In this document: piece after piece, positions 42,889 to 52,540 of the stretch
How the letters are laid out: each line of letters starts with the position of its first letter
How positions within the stretch are numbered: the first letter of the stretch is position 1
NCBI GenBank assembly: GCA_034401795.1
Contig: CM067369.1
Coordinates: 90,448,579 to 90,512,578, forward strand
Length of the DNA: 64,000 nt
Source of the DNA: Chaetoderma sp. LZ-2023a
Lineage: Eukaryota; Mollusca; Caudofoveata; Chaetodermatida; Chaetodermatidae
Direction of reading: 5' to 3'
Notes under the pieces: generated by a model
What the model was told of the DNA's origin: nothing
Databases searched by the model: none
The model's input: only the letters and a program-made list of their open reading frames with translations
Made by a program: the position numbers and the translations under genes

Positions 42889-45019
42889 TGGCCCGGTTAC
42901 CGCGGTGGGAACCACTCCGGTGTTTCACGCCGAGAGAACAGTGCCACTCTGGCACTCCTTATGTCCACCTCTATCCCTAGGTGGACCGGTGGGCGGCCGT
43001 TTGGCCGGCCACTTGCCAGAGTGGAAGCGGTTGACTCAGGACCGTTTAGTCTTGCGATGGCTTTCAGTCGGGTATCGTCCCGACTGGCTGACAGGCCCGC
43101 CATCGCGACTGTCTCTCGCGCCGATCTGGACTCCTATTCCACGGGATCCGGATCAGAGGTTGTGTATAGAGGAGGAAATAAATTCCCTCATACAAAAAGG
43201 AGCCATTCAGCCGGCACTAAGGTGCCCGGGCTTTTATTCAACCCTGTTCTTAGTACCAAAAAACACCGGAGGGTGGAGGCCGATTCTCAACCTCAAGCCA
43301 TTGAACAAGTTCATAGAGACGCCCAGTTTCAAGATGGAGACTGTGCGCTCGGTGTTGGCGGGGTTAGAGCGAGGAATGTGGACAGCGTCAATAGATTTGA
43401 AGGATGCTTATTTCCACATTCCCATAGAGAGGAGTTTCCGTCGCTTCCTGAGATTTGCATTTCAGGGCCGGCGGTGGGAATTCAGGGTGTTACCCTTCGG
43501 GATTTCCACGGCTCCTCGGGTCTTCACCCGTGTGGTTCTCGCGATCACTGCATACCTCCGCAGGAGAAGCATAGCAGTCCACACGTACATAGACGACTGG
43601 CTGTTGAAAGCACACACCAGGGAATCATTGTCAGCCAATCTGGAGATTGTTTTGAAAACTCTCTCGGACTTGGGCTGGATGATCAATTTCCCGAAATCAG
43701 AGCTAACTCCATCCCAGAAGTTTGTTTACCTGGGCATGTTCTTCGATCTGGAGACGGGGTATGTGTACCCCACTCAGGAGAGGGTTCAAATACTCATCTC
43801 GGTAATACAGTCGGTGTGCGACAGTCGTCATGTCCTGGCACGGGTTTACTTGAGAATGCTGGGCTTGATGGTTTCTTTGGAACCAGTCATTCCGCAGGCC
43901 GCCTTACGCAGGCGCCCGATCCAGTTGTTTCTCATGACACAGTGGACCCAGAGTTCAGGTTCGCTGGACTCGAACGTGTCAGTATTGGCGCCTCTGATTC
44001 ACCACCTGCAATGGTGGTTGAATACAGAGAATCTCTTGCCGGGGGTTTTGCTAACCCCTCCCCACCCTCAGGTGACTGTGTATACAGATGCATCGATGGA
44101 GGGGTGGGGAGCTTGTCTGGAAGAGTCCACAGTATCAGGGCTTTGGGATCTGGATCAGTCCAAGGAACATATCAATCTACTAGAGCTAAGAGCAGTAGTC
44201 CTGGGCCTGGAACATTTCTTACAGAAAGTTCAGGGCAAGATTGTTCTAATTCGTTCAGACAACTCAACAGTAGTGACTTACATAAACCGCCAGGGCGGAA
44301 CGAAGTCGCCCAGTCTCTGTATGATGACATGGAAACTGCTTTGTTGGTGCCTGGATCATGGGATCACCTTGAAAGCAGTTCATATTCCGGGGAGGTTAAA
44401 TCTGCTAGCAGACTCATTGAGCCGAAGGATGAGTGTTTTACCCACGGAATGGCAACTAAATCAATGTGTGGCGGATCGTCTGTTCGACCATTGGGGGAAA
44501 CCCAACATAGATTTGTTCGCGATGAAGAAGAATGCGAAGATGACGACGTACGTCTCTCCGATTCCAGACCCAAGCGCTTTCGCAACAGATGCGTTAGCTA
44601 TCAGCTGGGAGGGAATGTATGCATACGCATTCCCCCCAGCAATCCTGATTCCAAAGGTGCTTCAGAAAATCAGGCAGCAGGAGTGCCAAGTGCTTCTGAT
44701 CGCCCCGGATTGGCCAAGCCGATCGTGGTATACGGATCTGCTGGACCTTCTGGTCTGCAATCCGGTTCCGCTGCCTCTGATGGACAACCTTATCTTCCAG
44801 GGCAAGGCCCGTCACGACAATCCGTCAATGTTCCGATTGACTGCGTGGATGTTGTCAAGGAATCTAGAATTAAGGAGGGCTTTTCTGAGCAAGCGGCCAT
44901 GTTTATGGCCAAAGCCAGGAGGGGGTCAACCTCCAGAGCATATAATTATAAAATCAACAGATTTGCAGAATGGTGCTCAAAAAGATGTATTGATCCAATG
45001 GAATCATCTATTCAGGTAG
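42830..45019 (+). CDS. DIRS C reverse transcriptase and RNase H
   Basis: An open frame of 729 codons. The RT part has RLCIEEEINSLIQKGAIQPA, GWRPILNLKPLNKFI, SIDLKDAYFHIPI (catalytic Asp), LPFGISTAPRVFTRV and YIDDWLLKAHT (catalytic DD). RNase H has TVYTDASMEGWGACLEES (Asp), LLELRAV (Glu), IRSDNSTVVTYINRQGG (Asp) and HIPGRLNLLADSLSR (Asp), so all four acidic residues are present. A conserved tail follows (NIDLFAMKKNA, LLIAPDWPSRSW). The enzyme copies element RNA; DIRS products are thought to be circular and are integrated by the recombinase. The start codon is uncertain, since translation may depend on shifting from ORF1. It overlaps the recombinase frame by about 120 bases. Confidence 0.95.
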   Translation: MVRAALGRARGDLVAVIGPDGPVTAVGTTPVFHAERTVPLWHSLCPPLSLGGPVGGRLAGHLPEWKRLTQDRLVLRWLSVGYRPDWLTGPPSRLSLAPIWTPIPRDPDQRLCIEEEINSLIQKGAIQPALRCPGFYSTLFLVPKNTGGWRPILNLKPLNKFIETPSFKMETVRSVLAGLERGMWTASIDLKDAYFHIPIERSFRRFLRFAFQGRRWEFRVLPFGISTAPRVFTRVVLAITAYLRRRSIAVHTYIDDWLLKAHTRESLSANLEIVLKTLSDLGWMINFPKSELTPSQKFVYLGMFFDLETGYVYPTQERVQILISVIQSVCDSRHVLARVYLRMLGLMVSLEPVIPQAALRRRPIQLFLMTQWTQSSGSLDSNVSVLAPLIHHLQWWLNTENLLPGVLLTPPHPQVTVYTDASMEGWGACLEESTVSGLWDLDQSKEHINLLELRAVVLGLEHFLQKVQGKIVLIRSDNSTVVTYINRQGGTKSPSLCMMTWKLLCWCLDHGITLKAVHIPGRLNLLADSLSRRMSVLPTEWQLNQCVADRLFDHWGKPNIDLFAMKKNAKMTTYVSPIPDPSAFATDALAISWEGMYAYAFPPAILIPKVLQKIRQQECQVLLIAPDWPSRSWYTDLLDLLVCNPVPLPLMDNLIFQGKARHDNPSMFRLTAWMLSRNLELRRAFLSKRPCLWPKPGGGQPPEHIIIKSTDLQNGAQKDVLIQWNHLFR

Positions 45020-45858
45020 TGGCTGATTTCCTCTGTCACCTATATGATGCCTATAGCCTCAAGCCTAACTCTATTGCTGGTTATAAGTCAGCTTTAATGA
45101 CTGTTATTCCTTGCTTGGCTAATAGGGGGAGTGATGAAGTAAGTACATTAAATGTATTAATTAAAGGCATGGGCAATCTAAGACCAAGGAATCCTCCACT
45201 GATTCCGTCTTGGAGTTTATCACTGGTGCTCCAGGTACTAGGTGATAAGCCTTTTGAACCACTTAGTTCCATTTCTATGAAAATGTTAACTCTTAAAACT
45301 GTATTTTTAATTGCTGCGGCCTCGGCAAGGCGTAGGAGTGAAATTCACGCCTTATCAGCCGAGGTTGACCGTTTTGTGGTTACAGGGGAAGGCCTTAAGC
45401 TTCTACCTAGGATTAATTTCTTGTCTAAAAATCAGTCATTGAAATATCCAGGTCAGCCTATTTTTTTGCCATCTTTAACTAGATATGATCCTAATTCTAA
45501 AGTATGGTGCCCGGTACGGGCGCTGCTCCGGTACAAACAGCGTACTTCGGAGTGGCGTACCGACCAGTCAGCGTTATGGTTGTCATATATTGAACCCCAT
45601 GGTAGGGCGTCTAAGGACACCATTTCTAGGTGGATTGTGGAATGTATTCAATTTTGTCACAAATCCGCCACCGGGCGACAGGTTGACGTGGCTAAGGCTC
45701 ACAGTGTCCGCGGTGTCGTGGCATCCACTGCCCTGTTTAGTGGGGTCCCTGTGGATGATATTATGTCAGTGGCTCAGTGGCACTGTGAGTCAAGTTTTAC
45801 AGACCATTACCTCCGTGACACCTCTAACCCTCTCGCCTTGTCGATTTTGAAACAATAA
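44899..45858 (+). CDS. DIRS C tyrosine recombinase
   Basis: 320 codons from the ATG at 44899. The frame is open further upstream, but upstream codons are out-of-frame RT sequence. The N-terminal core-binding part includes YNYKINRFAEWCSKRC and YDAYSLKPNSIAGYKSALM. The catalytic part has AAASARRRSEIHAL (Arg I), KAHSVRG (His-x-x-Arg), VAQWHCESSF (Trp in the usual His/Trp position) and DHYLRDTS (Tyr nucleophile). The full R-H-R-W-Y set is present. It replaces the integrase of LTR elements and would join circular DNA to the target without target duplication. It ends TAA 533 bp before the ICR. Confidence 0.95.
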   Translation: MFMAKARRGSTSRAYNYKINRFAEWCSKRCIDPMESSIQVVADFLCHLYDAYSLKPNSIAGYKSALMTVIPCLANRGSDEVSTLNVLIKGMGNLRPRNPPLIPSWSLSLVLQVLGDKPFEPLSSISMKMLTLKTVFLIAAASARRRSEIHALSAEVDRFVVTGEGLKLLPRINFLSKNQSLKYPGQPIFLPSLTRYDPNSKVWCPVRALLRYKQRTSEWRTDQSALWLSYIEPHGRASKDTISRWIVECIQFCHKSATGRQVDVAKAHSVRGVVASTALFSGVPVDDIMSVAQWHCESSFTDHYLRDTSNPLALSILKQ

Positions 45859-46391
45859 CCGCTTTATGTTTGTGAAGAGTGCTTCCGCATTGCTTATATA
45901 CTTCGCCATTCAGCGACGGTGACAACCACTTGTCGGGACTGTATCATCCTTCTCTACTGGATTCATGATGACAGCTTCCTAGTACAACAAGGTCAGTCTT
46001 GTTCATGTGTTGTTCATTGTTTTGTATTGTCACGTTACCCAGTGTTATTAATATGGTGATGGTTTATGTGGGTTGTGGTTCTTTAGAGAGAGTATACGAA
46101 AATGGAGCCTTTTCGTCTCTGTCCTATAGTACTTGGCACTAGTACGAAGAGAGCGTGTAGGACATTGAGGTCATTTAATCTTCCTCCCAAGGGGGGGGGG
46201 GGGGGGGAGCGCATATGACAAATCGGTCATCTCTCAAACATCGGTTGTGTTATCCGATGGTTTATCAAATCCTGACTGTGTTTTCACACAGTTTCAGACG
46301 TCATAAGTGCCTTAAACGCTTGAAAGCGTATAGGGAAGAGCTGGTCTTTTGACCTCGCCTCCCTCCCGCCAGATTCACTTTCGAATTCTGG

Positions 46392-46490
46392 CAATATCAA
46401 AAGTATTAGGGAGGTAAGTATACTCTTGATGTGAAATAAACGAAATCTAGGATTTCTTTTTTCACGAGAGAGTTGATACTTACCTCCCTA
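46392..46490 (+). repeat. Internal complementary region (ICR) of DIRS C
   Basis: gcaatatcaaaagtattagg to ctcttgatgtgaaat mirrors the left end. aaacgaaatctaggatttct to gatacttacctccctag mirrors the right end (agaaatcctagatttcgttt). The join between the halves corresponds to the circle junction. Confidence 0.92.
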
Positions 46491-46549
46491 GATACTGACC
46501 CGGCCTCTCGCCCCACAGAGGCTCGGTCTTCAGGCTCTTGGTAGTTGCA

Positions 46550-46771
46550 TGTGTTAGCCAATAAATGAGCCAGAGGAAGTAGTAGTCGGCGCATGCGCGG
46601 TGGTGGGGCGAGCATCCGCCGGACTACCTCTGACTCCCTGCCCAGTAGGGGCACCTAACTGTTTTTAATCTGAGTGTTTTATTGAGTGAAAGCCGATATT
46701 TAGCAATATCAAAAGTATTAGGGAGGTAAGTATCAACTCTCTCGTGAAAAAAGAAATCCTAGATTTCGTTT
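46550..46771 (+). repeat. DIRS C right inverted terminal repeat
   Basis: Contains gtagtagtcggcgcatgcgc and ttattgagtgaaagccgata; ends cctagatttcgttta. Confidence 0.92.
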
Positions 46772-47113
46772 ATTTTCCATGAAGTTCAAACCATTAAATC
46801 CTGTGTCTGAGAATCTGTAATAACCCTGTCAGGTATCAGAAAACATGAAATCATGAGTGAATTTTGCAATATATTAAAGAAAATGTAATTAAGGTTTAAC
46901 GGCCCATTGCTCGTAATGTTAAATTAGCCCCTCTGAAAATGGCGTATCTCCCAGGGTATTATGGGAAATTTGATTGTGATGACGTGATTGTGATTCTATG
47001 AATATAATATAGGGTGGGAATATCGCCTCCAACAAGGGAGTACTTCAACTATTGCATTAACAATTTCAACCGACAAGAGAAAATAATAAATTTGTTACGA
47101 ATGTGTCAAAATT

Positions 47114-47184
47114 CTGGTGAATATTTTGAAACTAATTTGACTGAAAGCCAGCTTCCAGTCAAATTGTTTTCAAAATATTCAACA
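47114..47184. repeat. FB2 hairpin
   Basis: Arms ggtgaatattttgaaactaa and caaaatattcaaca with loop gaaagccagcttc. The flanking 46772-47113 and 47185-47404 are intron-like with nothing recognised, except a short palindrome ccaatattgg at 47308. Confidence 0.85.
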
Positions 47185-47401
47185 TCATACTTATATAATG
47201 ACTGTAAAAGTGGAATTCTGGGATTTTAGGTTCAAATGGGTAAAATGTGATAATTCATTGGTTTAGATTTGGGGGCCTACTTCCCCGATAATGCAGGTTA
47301 CTAGGCCAATATTGGCCCAGTAACCTGCATTATCATTCTTGTTTTAGTAAATGTGATGTCACCGATAATGAGAAAGTTATTGATTGTCACAAGAGCAGAC
47401 A

Positions 47402-47404
<3 letters not shown>

Positions 47405-47476
<72 letters not shown>
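47405..47476. repeat. (TA)n microsatellite, left part
   Basis: About 36 TA units, interrupted by the Tc1 element and resuming at 49134-49151. Confidence 0.97.
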
Positions 47477-47479
<3 letters not shown>

Positions 47480-49133
47480 CTGTGCAAAAGTTAAGCACCA
47501 CCCTATTTTTACGCACATGCGAGGGTATATTCATGTGCTATGAAGAAAGCAATAGCATAAACATTTATGTACCCATCCATCTTAGTGCAAGAGGTAATAA
47601 TGCAACTAGAGGAATGCTGATTATGATCGTGGGGAAACACTGTATGTTTTTGTTTGAACTTGAAAACGAGGCCTGAATATGGTTACGTTGACACAACTGA
47701 CAACTATTGCCCTACAGTTGACACACGTGGCTAGATTGTCATTAATGGTGTCTGAAAACGAAGTTTAACATCTGTGCACGAGTTTGAGACTGTCATTATT
47801 AATACCGGGTATATCCACCTTGTGCCTGGATGACGGCCTGGACACGACGTCTCATGCTGGTCACCAACCGACTGATACGCCATTGTGGTATTCGTTGCCA
47901 TTCAAGATGGAGTGCGTCTGTTAATTCCTGTAGGTTCTGCACAGGAGGATCCCTCCTTCTCACCATGTTTCCCAGAATGTCCCAGATATGCTCAATAGGG
48001 TTCATGTCAGGGCTCCTTGCTGGCCATGGTAGGGTTTCGATGGCATTCTGGCGGAGGTATTCATGCACAGCTCTAGCACGATGTGGTCGGGCGTTGTCAT
48101 CCATGAATATAGGGTGGGTTCCAGGTGCATGATTTACAAAATGAGGGACCACAACTCTATCCAGTATGGAATCTTGATATCTTTGTCCATTTAGTGTTCC
48201 AGGTACAGTCAACAGATCCAGCTTACAATCAAATGAGATGCACCCCCATATCATAACGGAACCTCCACCAAATGGAACTTCTTCCATGATGTTACGTTGG
48301 TCGTACGCCGTGCGTCTGGACCTCCATACACGAGTTCGACCATCTGTGGCATGAAGCAGGAACCGACTTTCATCGGACCAGTGTACCCGTCTCCAGGATC
48401 TCATGTTCCAGTGTCTTCTTTCGTTGCACCACCTCAGACGCTCCTCTTTGTGGTGTGCAGTGAGGAGAGGACGTCTGACAGGTCTCCTAGCTTTCATGCC
48501 AGCAGCATACAGTCTCCTTTTGACGGTAGACATTGACACTCTATTGCGCGTTTCCCATTGCTGGCTGAGCACTCTGCTGTTGGTAAATGGAGATCTCCTA
48601 ACAAGGCGTACTAGGGCTCGATCATCACGGGCAGTAGTCTTCTTCGGTCTTCCAGATCTAGGCCTGTCCTTCACCTCGTTAGTTTGCCCATGTTTTGCAA
48701 TCAAACGACTGATTACAGTATGGTTAATGTTCAGCTGTCTGCCAATCTCTCTGCATGACATACCAGTGGTATGCATGCCTATGATTTGCCATTTCACACG
48801 ATCACTTAACCTTCATCTTGCCATAGCGGTTCACAATCAAGAGCTAATTCTCTCTGTACAAATAAACCACGGTCATGAACACAAAATTCCTAATCTTGTC
48901 GCCTAAATCTGTATGTAATGTTCTACACCTCAAACTGGACTTTTACATAACTGAACACGTGTGCTGTTTCCCGCCACGCACGGACATCAAGCGGCGTGAA
49001 GTCATGCATGCATGTGCATTTCGTACTTGGAATTATGTCAGCTAACGCGGGGACAAAAAGTATGGCAGCCTAGTTGTACCATCATGTTTCTACGTTCTAT
49101 TGTTTTTGCTGGTGCTTAACTTTTGCACAGGTG
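47477..49133 (-). mobile_element. Tc1-family DNA transposon in a (TA)n tract
   Basis: 1657 bp, with 23-bp inverted ends cacctgtgcaaaagttaagc plus acc (47477-47499) and the exact complement (49111-49133). TA flanks both sides, as expected for Tc1/mariner, though the exact duplicated TA cannot be told apart within a TA repeat. One transposase gene lies on the minus strand. Confidence 0.95.
47799..48824 (-). pseudogene. Tc1-type transposase with an early stop codon
   Basis: The natural start appears to be ATG at 48822-48824, giving M-A-R and then TGA at 48813-48815. The rest is open for more than 330 codons to 47799. N-terminal paired helix-turn-helix (MSCREIGRQLNINHTVISRL) is followed by a GRPKKTTARDD hook. 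The catalytic triad is WSDESRF (Asp), MDDNARPH (Asp) and PIEHIW (Glu); 34 residues separate the second Asp from Glu (DD34E), the Tc1 signature. The enzyme would cut and paste its element at TA. Apart from codon 4 nothing is damaged, so this copy is very young or the stop is bypassed by a downstream start. Confidence 0.93.
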
Positions 49134-49151
49134 TATATATATATATATATC

Positions 49152-50244
49152 CATTTCGTCCTGGTCGCGAAAAAACAATGTTGAAGATAAACAATCCGAT
49201 AAACTCGATCATTGACGCGTGTCTTTGTTTACAGTTTTCGAGATAACTAACTTCAAGCACTGTCAGTAATAAGCCTGAGTTAAGATGCCGAAGTGGTCAA
49301 ATATATAGGCATCACACTTTCTGATTGGCAGTTTCGTTATTCCGTGTTATCCGTCTACTTTTTAGTCTGTGGCGTACATGAAATGTACGTAGATTGATGA
49401 ATTGCACACACAAAAATATGTTATTTTCTAAACAGTTGACGCCATCTTTGCTAGATCTGATTAAATATGTGTGTATTTTCGACCAATCAGCCTGTGATAC
49501 CCGTTGCCGAAAACGGGTGATAACGTTATGTACTCGCATACTCCTGGAATGAGTTCAGGAAGGCGAATGTTCGGCGAACGTTCGCGTTCTACGCGGTATG
49601 GTGTTCAGTTAATAACGGAAAATGTTTTTAGTGGTCCTGAACGCACCCCAGGCACGGGTAAAACAACTAAGTACGCATGTGCATGTCTATGTAAAAGCGG
49701 AGATTTTCGGTTACATATTATGTACGAAATAGCGAAATCGAAAACAACCGAATGTCAGGTTTGCAGATTTTGTAAATCGCTTCCCTTTCCGTTATAAGAC
49801 AAATTTGGCATAACACCAGCTGCAACTGGTGCATATATTGTTCTAAAAAGTTATGCCTATTACGTCGGCTCAAATTAGACTATATTGTAATAAACCCATT
49901 TAAGAGAATATCTTGGTTTATTCATCCAGATTTCAAAAGAAATTGTGGATTGAAAATTTACGCACAGTCATCACACTAGCTTCATACTCAGTAAAGAATA
50001 CCCAGGTGCGGAGTTCACACACGTCCATTTTATACAAAATTACGATTGATTACGATGATGACATTTAGACAATTATCATTTACAGCCACAAAAAAAGCTA
50101 AAGGCACTGCATGTACTTAACACATATACGGCTCCAATTGCAGTTTAAATTTACATGTACGGTTCCTTGACAGACTATAGACCGATTCCACTTTATGTTT
50201 AATGATGCGCAGTAAGAATCTTTGTAGCATTAATGAATACATTT
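49152..50244. other. Interior of the 16.9-kb element, right side
   Basis: An open frame of 98 codons lies at 49504-49797 (plus strand; ends KSKTTECQVCRFCKSLPFPL, with a CxxC pair), family unknown. The zone around 49500-49700 is richer in CpG than its surroundings. No other signal is seen. Confidence 0.35.
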
Positions 50245-50340
50245 GATTGCGCGTTTGACTTTTTCCATGATGGGTTTTAAATATTTCATGATACGTTTAA
50301 CATATTGTAGGATGGGTTAGACTTTCCGTTAGACGCGCCC
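50245..50340 (+). repeat. 21-bp subterminal repeats, right end of the 16.9-kb element
   Basis: Four units of about 21 bp: gcgcgtttgactttttcca, tgatgggttttaaatattt, tgatacgtttaacatattg and ggatgggttagactttcc. Same orientation as the units at 33598-33735. Confidence 0.7.
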
Positions 50341-50402
50341 ATAGAATAAATAAAATTTGTTTTTGCTTCGTCAAACAGTAAAGCTAACTAAGATCTGTAC
50401 TG

Positions 50403-50786
50403 TATGTGTGTGTTCTACAGCTATCATGTAAGTGTCCTGAAGCTGTATGTGTCTGTTCTACAGCTATCGTGTAAGTGTCCTGAAGCTGTGTGTCTGTTCT
50501 ACAGTTATCGTGTAAGTGTCCTGATGCTGTATGTGTGTGTTCTACAGCTTTTGTGTAAGTGTCCTGAAGCTGTGCGTGTCTGTTCTACAGCTATCGTGTA
50601 AGTGTCCTGATACTGTATGTGTCTGTTCTACAGCTATCGTGTAAGTGTTCTGATACTGTATGTGTCTGTTCTACAGCTATCGTGTAAGCATCCTGAAGCT
50701 GTGTGTGTCTGTTCTACAGCTATCGTGTAAGTGTCCTGATACTGTATGTGTCTGTTCTACAGTTATCGTGTAAGTGTCTTGAAGCT
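50403..50786. repeat. 43-bp minisatellite, right part
   Basis: About nine units continuing the array cut at 33486. Each unit contains ttctacag and gtgtaagtgt. Confidence 0.92.
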
Positions 50787-51454
50787 GAACTGAGCAGATG
50801 TGACCATTGACGTATCTTATGGCTTATTTTAAACAAAGCACAGATCTCAACTAATTTTGAAACCGTTTTCAAATTGTTCTCGCTCCTTACAGTTTTCGGC
50901 CTCACTCGGAGGCTTGTTATAAGAGAACATCCTTAGCTACTAATGATGTTGCTCTTTGCTGGTACTGTTGTTGTAAAGTATAAGTGCATTTGGTTTCTCT
51001 GTCATTATGTCACTCATAATAACAAAAACAATTTATCGACGTTCATGTATATATCTCTAGTTCTTATTCGCGTTAAGCTTTTAAAGAACCACCTTTGAAA
51101 ATGATCTTGCCGCCAACCAAATCTCCTCAACAACCCTAACTACTCAGCAACTTCTATATGGCCGTGCTGACGTTGATGTAGAATTAAACATCACGGTTTC
51201 CACCATTCTATGTCAATATATTACTGACACCTGTTGGTTTAAATGACCTATAGTAATTTCAAACACCACTCATGGATTGCGTCGACAAATCCATAGCCGG
51301 GGAAGTTTCTGGATGGCCATGCAGTGTGGACCAGCGCCGGTGACTACAGCACATCGAGCTCCTTTCTCCTAATACCGCCTTGTGATTCATCAAACCATGC
51401 TTTTCTCCTTCTCCCGAAGATTTTATTCTGTCATCATTAGGCTACCTACAACAT
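50787..51454. other. Intron 5 stretch without recognised features
   Basis: AT-rich intron. I see no coding exon or repeat family. Confidence 0.6.
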
Positions 51455-51565
51455 TCCTCCTCCTCCTCTGCCTCCTCCTCTTCTGCCTCCTCCTCCTTCC
51501 TCTTCTTCTTCTTCTTCTTCTTCTTCTTCTTCCTATTATTATTATTATTATTATTATTAATGTTA
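51455..51565. repeat. (TCC)n-(TTC)n-(ATT)n compound microsatellite
   Basis: Successive runs of cctcctcct, ttcttcttc and attattatt. The following 51566-51880 has a worn transposon-end phrase (ggggcctattgctatgtcac) and no genes. Confidence 0.92.
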
Positions 51566-51883
51566 TTGTTGTTATTACTGTTGTGACAGTTGGCAATATT
51601 ATTATTCGCCTCTTGATTTATTTAATGTAATATATTTGTATGTAAGTGGGAGACACGCTCATAAGACATGTCTTATTGTGCTCCCACAGAGACTAAAAAA
51701 TAAACCTTGTTTAAATCAAACTTTTAAAGGTAGACTCTCTCAATTAATAAGATTTTTTTTTTGCCAGAGCCTTGGGGCCCACTGATGGTCTGGGGCCGCC
51801 ACAGCTGGGGGGCCTATTGCTATGTCACTGATTGTATTCCCTCCATTGAATAATGTTAAATATGTTACTGCTGATATTTTCAG

Positions 51884-52006
51884 ATCGCATTTCCCACCAT
51901 GATAAGACGCCTGCTGTATCGACTGATAGCGTTAATCTTCTGCAAGCTGGTTCACAAGGCGGAAATGTGGGAAAGCAGAAGGATCAGAGATTATTGCAAG
52001 TTCATG
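51884..52006 (+). CDS. FRRS1: FRRS1-like exon: DOMON to cytochrome b561 linker
   Basis: The exon lies between gatattttcag and CATG|gtacat. It completes the split codon from exon 28765-28924, has 40 codons (ISHHDKTPAVSTDSVNLLQ, then GKQKDQRLLQVH) and ends with the G of a Gly codon. The closing Q-V-H-G is the start of the first core helix of the b561 domain, and that His is a haem ligand in the family. A (CTGC)n/(TCTG)n tract (52018-52078) starts 12 bp past the donor. Confidence 0.88.
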
Positions 52007-52162
52007 GTACATACATTTCCTGTCTGCCTGCCAGCCTGCCTGCCTGCCCGTATGTCTGTCTGTCTGTGTGTCTGTCAGGAATGACTCGATATAGTCAGTC
52101 TTTAACACCTAATAGTCTGACACTTGGTACGAATTGTTTCTCTTTACCATCTAATAAATATT

Positions 52163-52385
52163 ATGTTGAATATTTTGAAACTAATTTAACCAGGCGCTGT
52201 TGCTGCCTTAGGCATCAACATCACCCAGTCAAATTAGTTTCAAAATATTCAAGAGCTTACCTGTATAGTTTTCTGGAAATTATAGTCAGGGAGTTCAGAG
52301 ATCAATCGATCCCAACATGAATGAGGTGTGGGTGGAGCATAGATAGAGATGGGCGGAGCATAGCTAAAACTGGAAAGATCCATTG
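52163..52385 (+). repeat. FB2 hairpin and F3 tail
   Basis: FB2 at 52163-52255 (loop gttgctgccttaggcatcaa), then F3 tail ttttctggaaattatagtca to tagagatgggcggagcatag. Confidence 0.8.
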
Positions 52386-52459
52386 TGTCAAAACTCTATA
52401 AATTTAGTATGTTTGCACCCGAGATACCGAAATAAAAAACTCATTTACAATAAATATTA

Positions 52460-52540
52460 TGTTGAATATTTTGAAACTAGATTGTCTGGAAGCTGTTGGT
52501 AGTGACAGGTTCCCGTCAAGTTTGTTAAAAAATATTAAAC
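52460..52540. repeat. FB2 hairpin, worn
   Basis: Left arm tgttgaatattttgaaacta; right arm diverged (tttgttaaaaaatattaaac). Bases 52541-52914 contain a repeated gacataaaattaatctg phrase and nothing else. Confidence 0.7.

Larger units (their letters stand above)
39741..46771 (+). mobile_element. DIRS-like retrotransposon C, best-preserved copy
   Basis: About 7.03 kb. The left repeat begins tttcacatcaagagtatac and the right ends gaaatcctagatttcgttta. Terminal repeats are about 190 bp and inverted, with an ICR at 46392-46490. ORF1, RT/RNase H and recombinase frames are all open and overlap. The only coding fault I find is TAG at 40415-40417 in the candidate second exon. It is inserted within the 16.9-kb element. 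The 3' UTR (45859-46391) has a poly-G run near 46191-46207. Its ORFs being open where A and B are broken implies a younger insertion. Confidence 0.93.
33487..50402. mobile_element. 16.9-kb element with 26-bp TIRs and TA target duplication
   Basis: The left end is CAGTACAGATCTTAGTTAGC plus tttact (33487-33512); the right end is its exact reverse complement (50377-50402). TA lies on each side, and the minisatellite continues in phase across the two flanks. Nested inside are DIRS C (7.0 kb), a Tc1 element (1.7 kb) and foldback repeats, leaving about 8 kb of its own or older sequence. No transposase is recognised. CAGT ends with TA duplications occur in IS630/Tc1/mariner-type elements, but other superfamilies cannot be excluded. 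Confidence 0.8.

Noticed and set aside
42961..44898. Long open frame overlapping RT in another frame, continuous with the recombinase frame
   Set aside because: The reading before about 44830 is out-of-frame RT sequence of GC-rich composition; the recombinase proper begins near 44899.
47301..47676. Open frames through the (TA)n tract on both strands
   Set aside because: They read as Tyr-Ile repeats from the microsatellite and carry no other coding signal.
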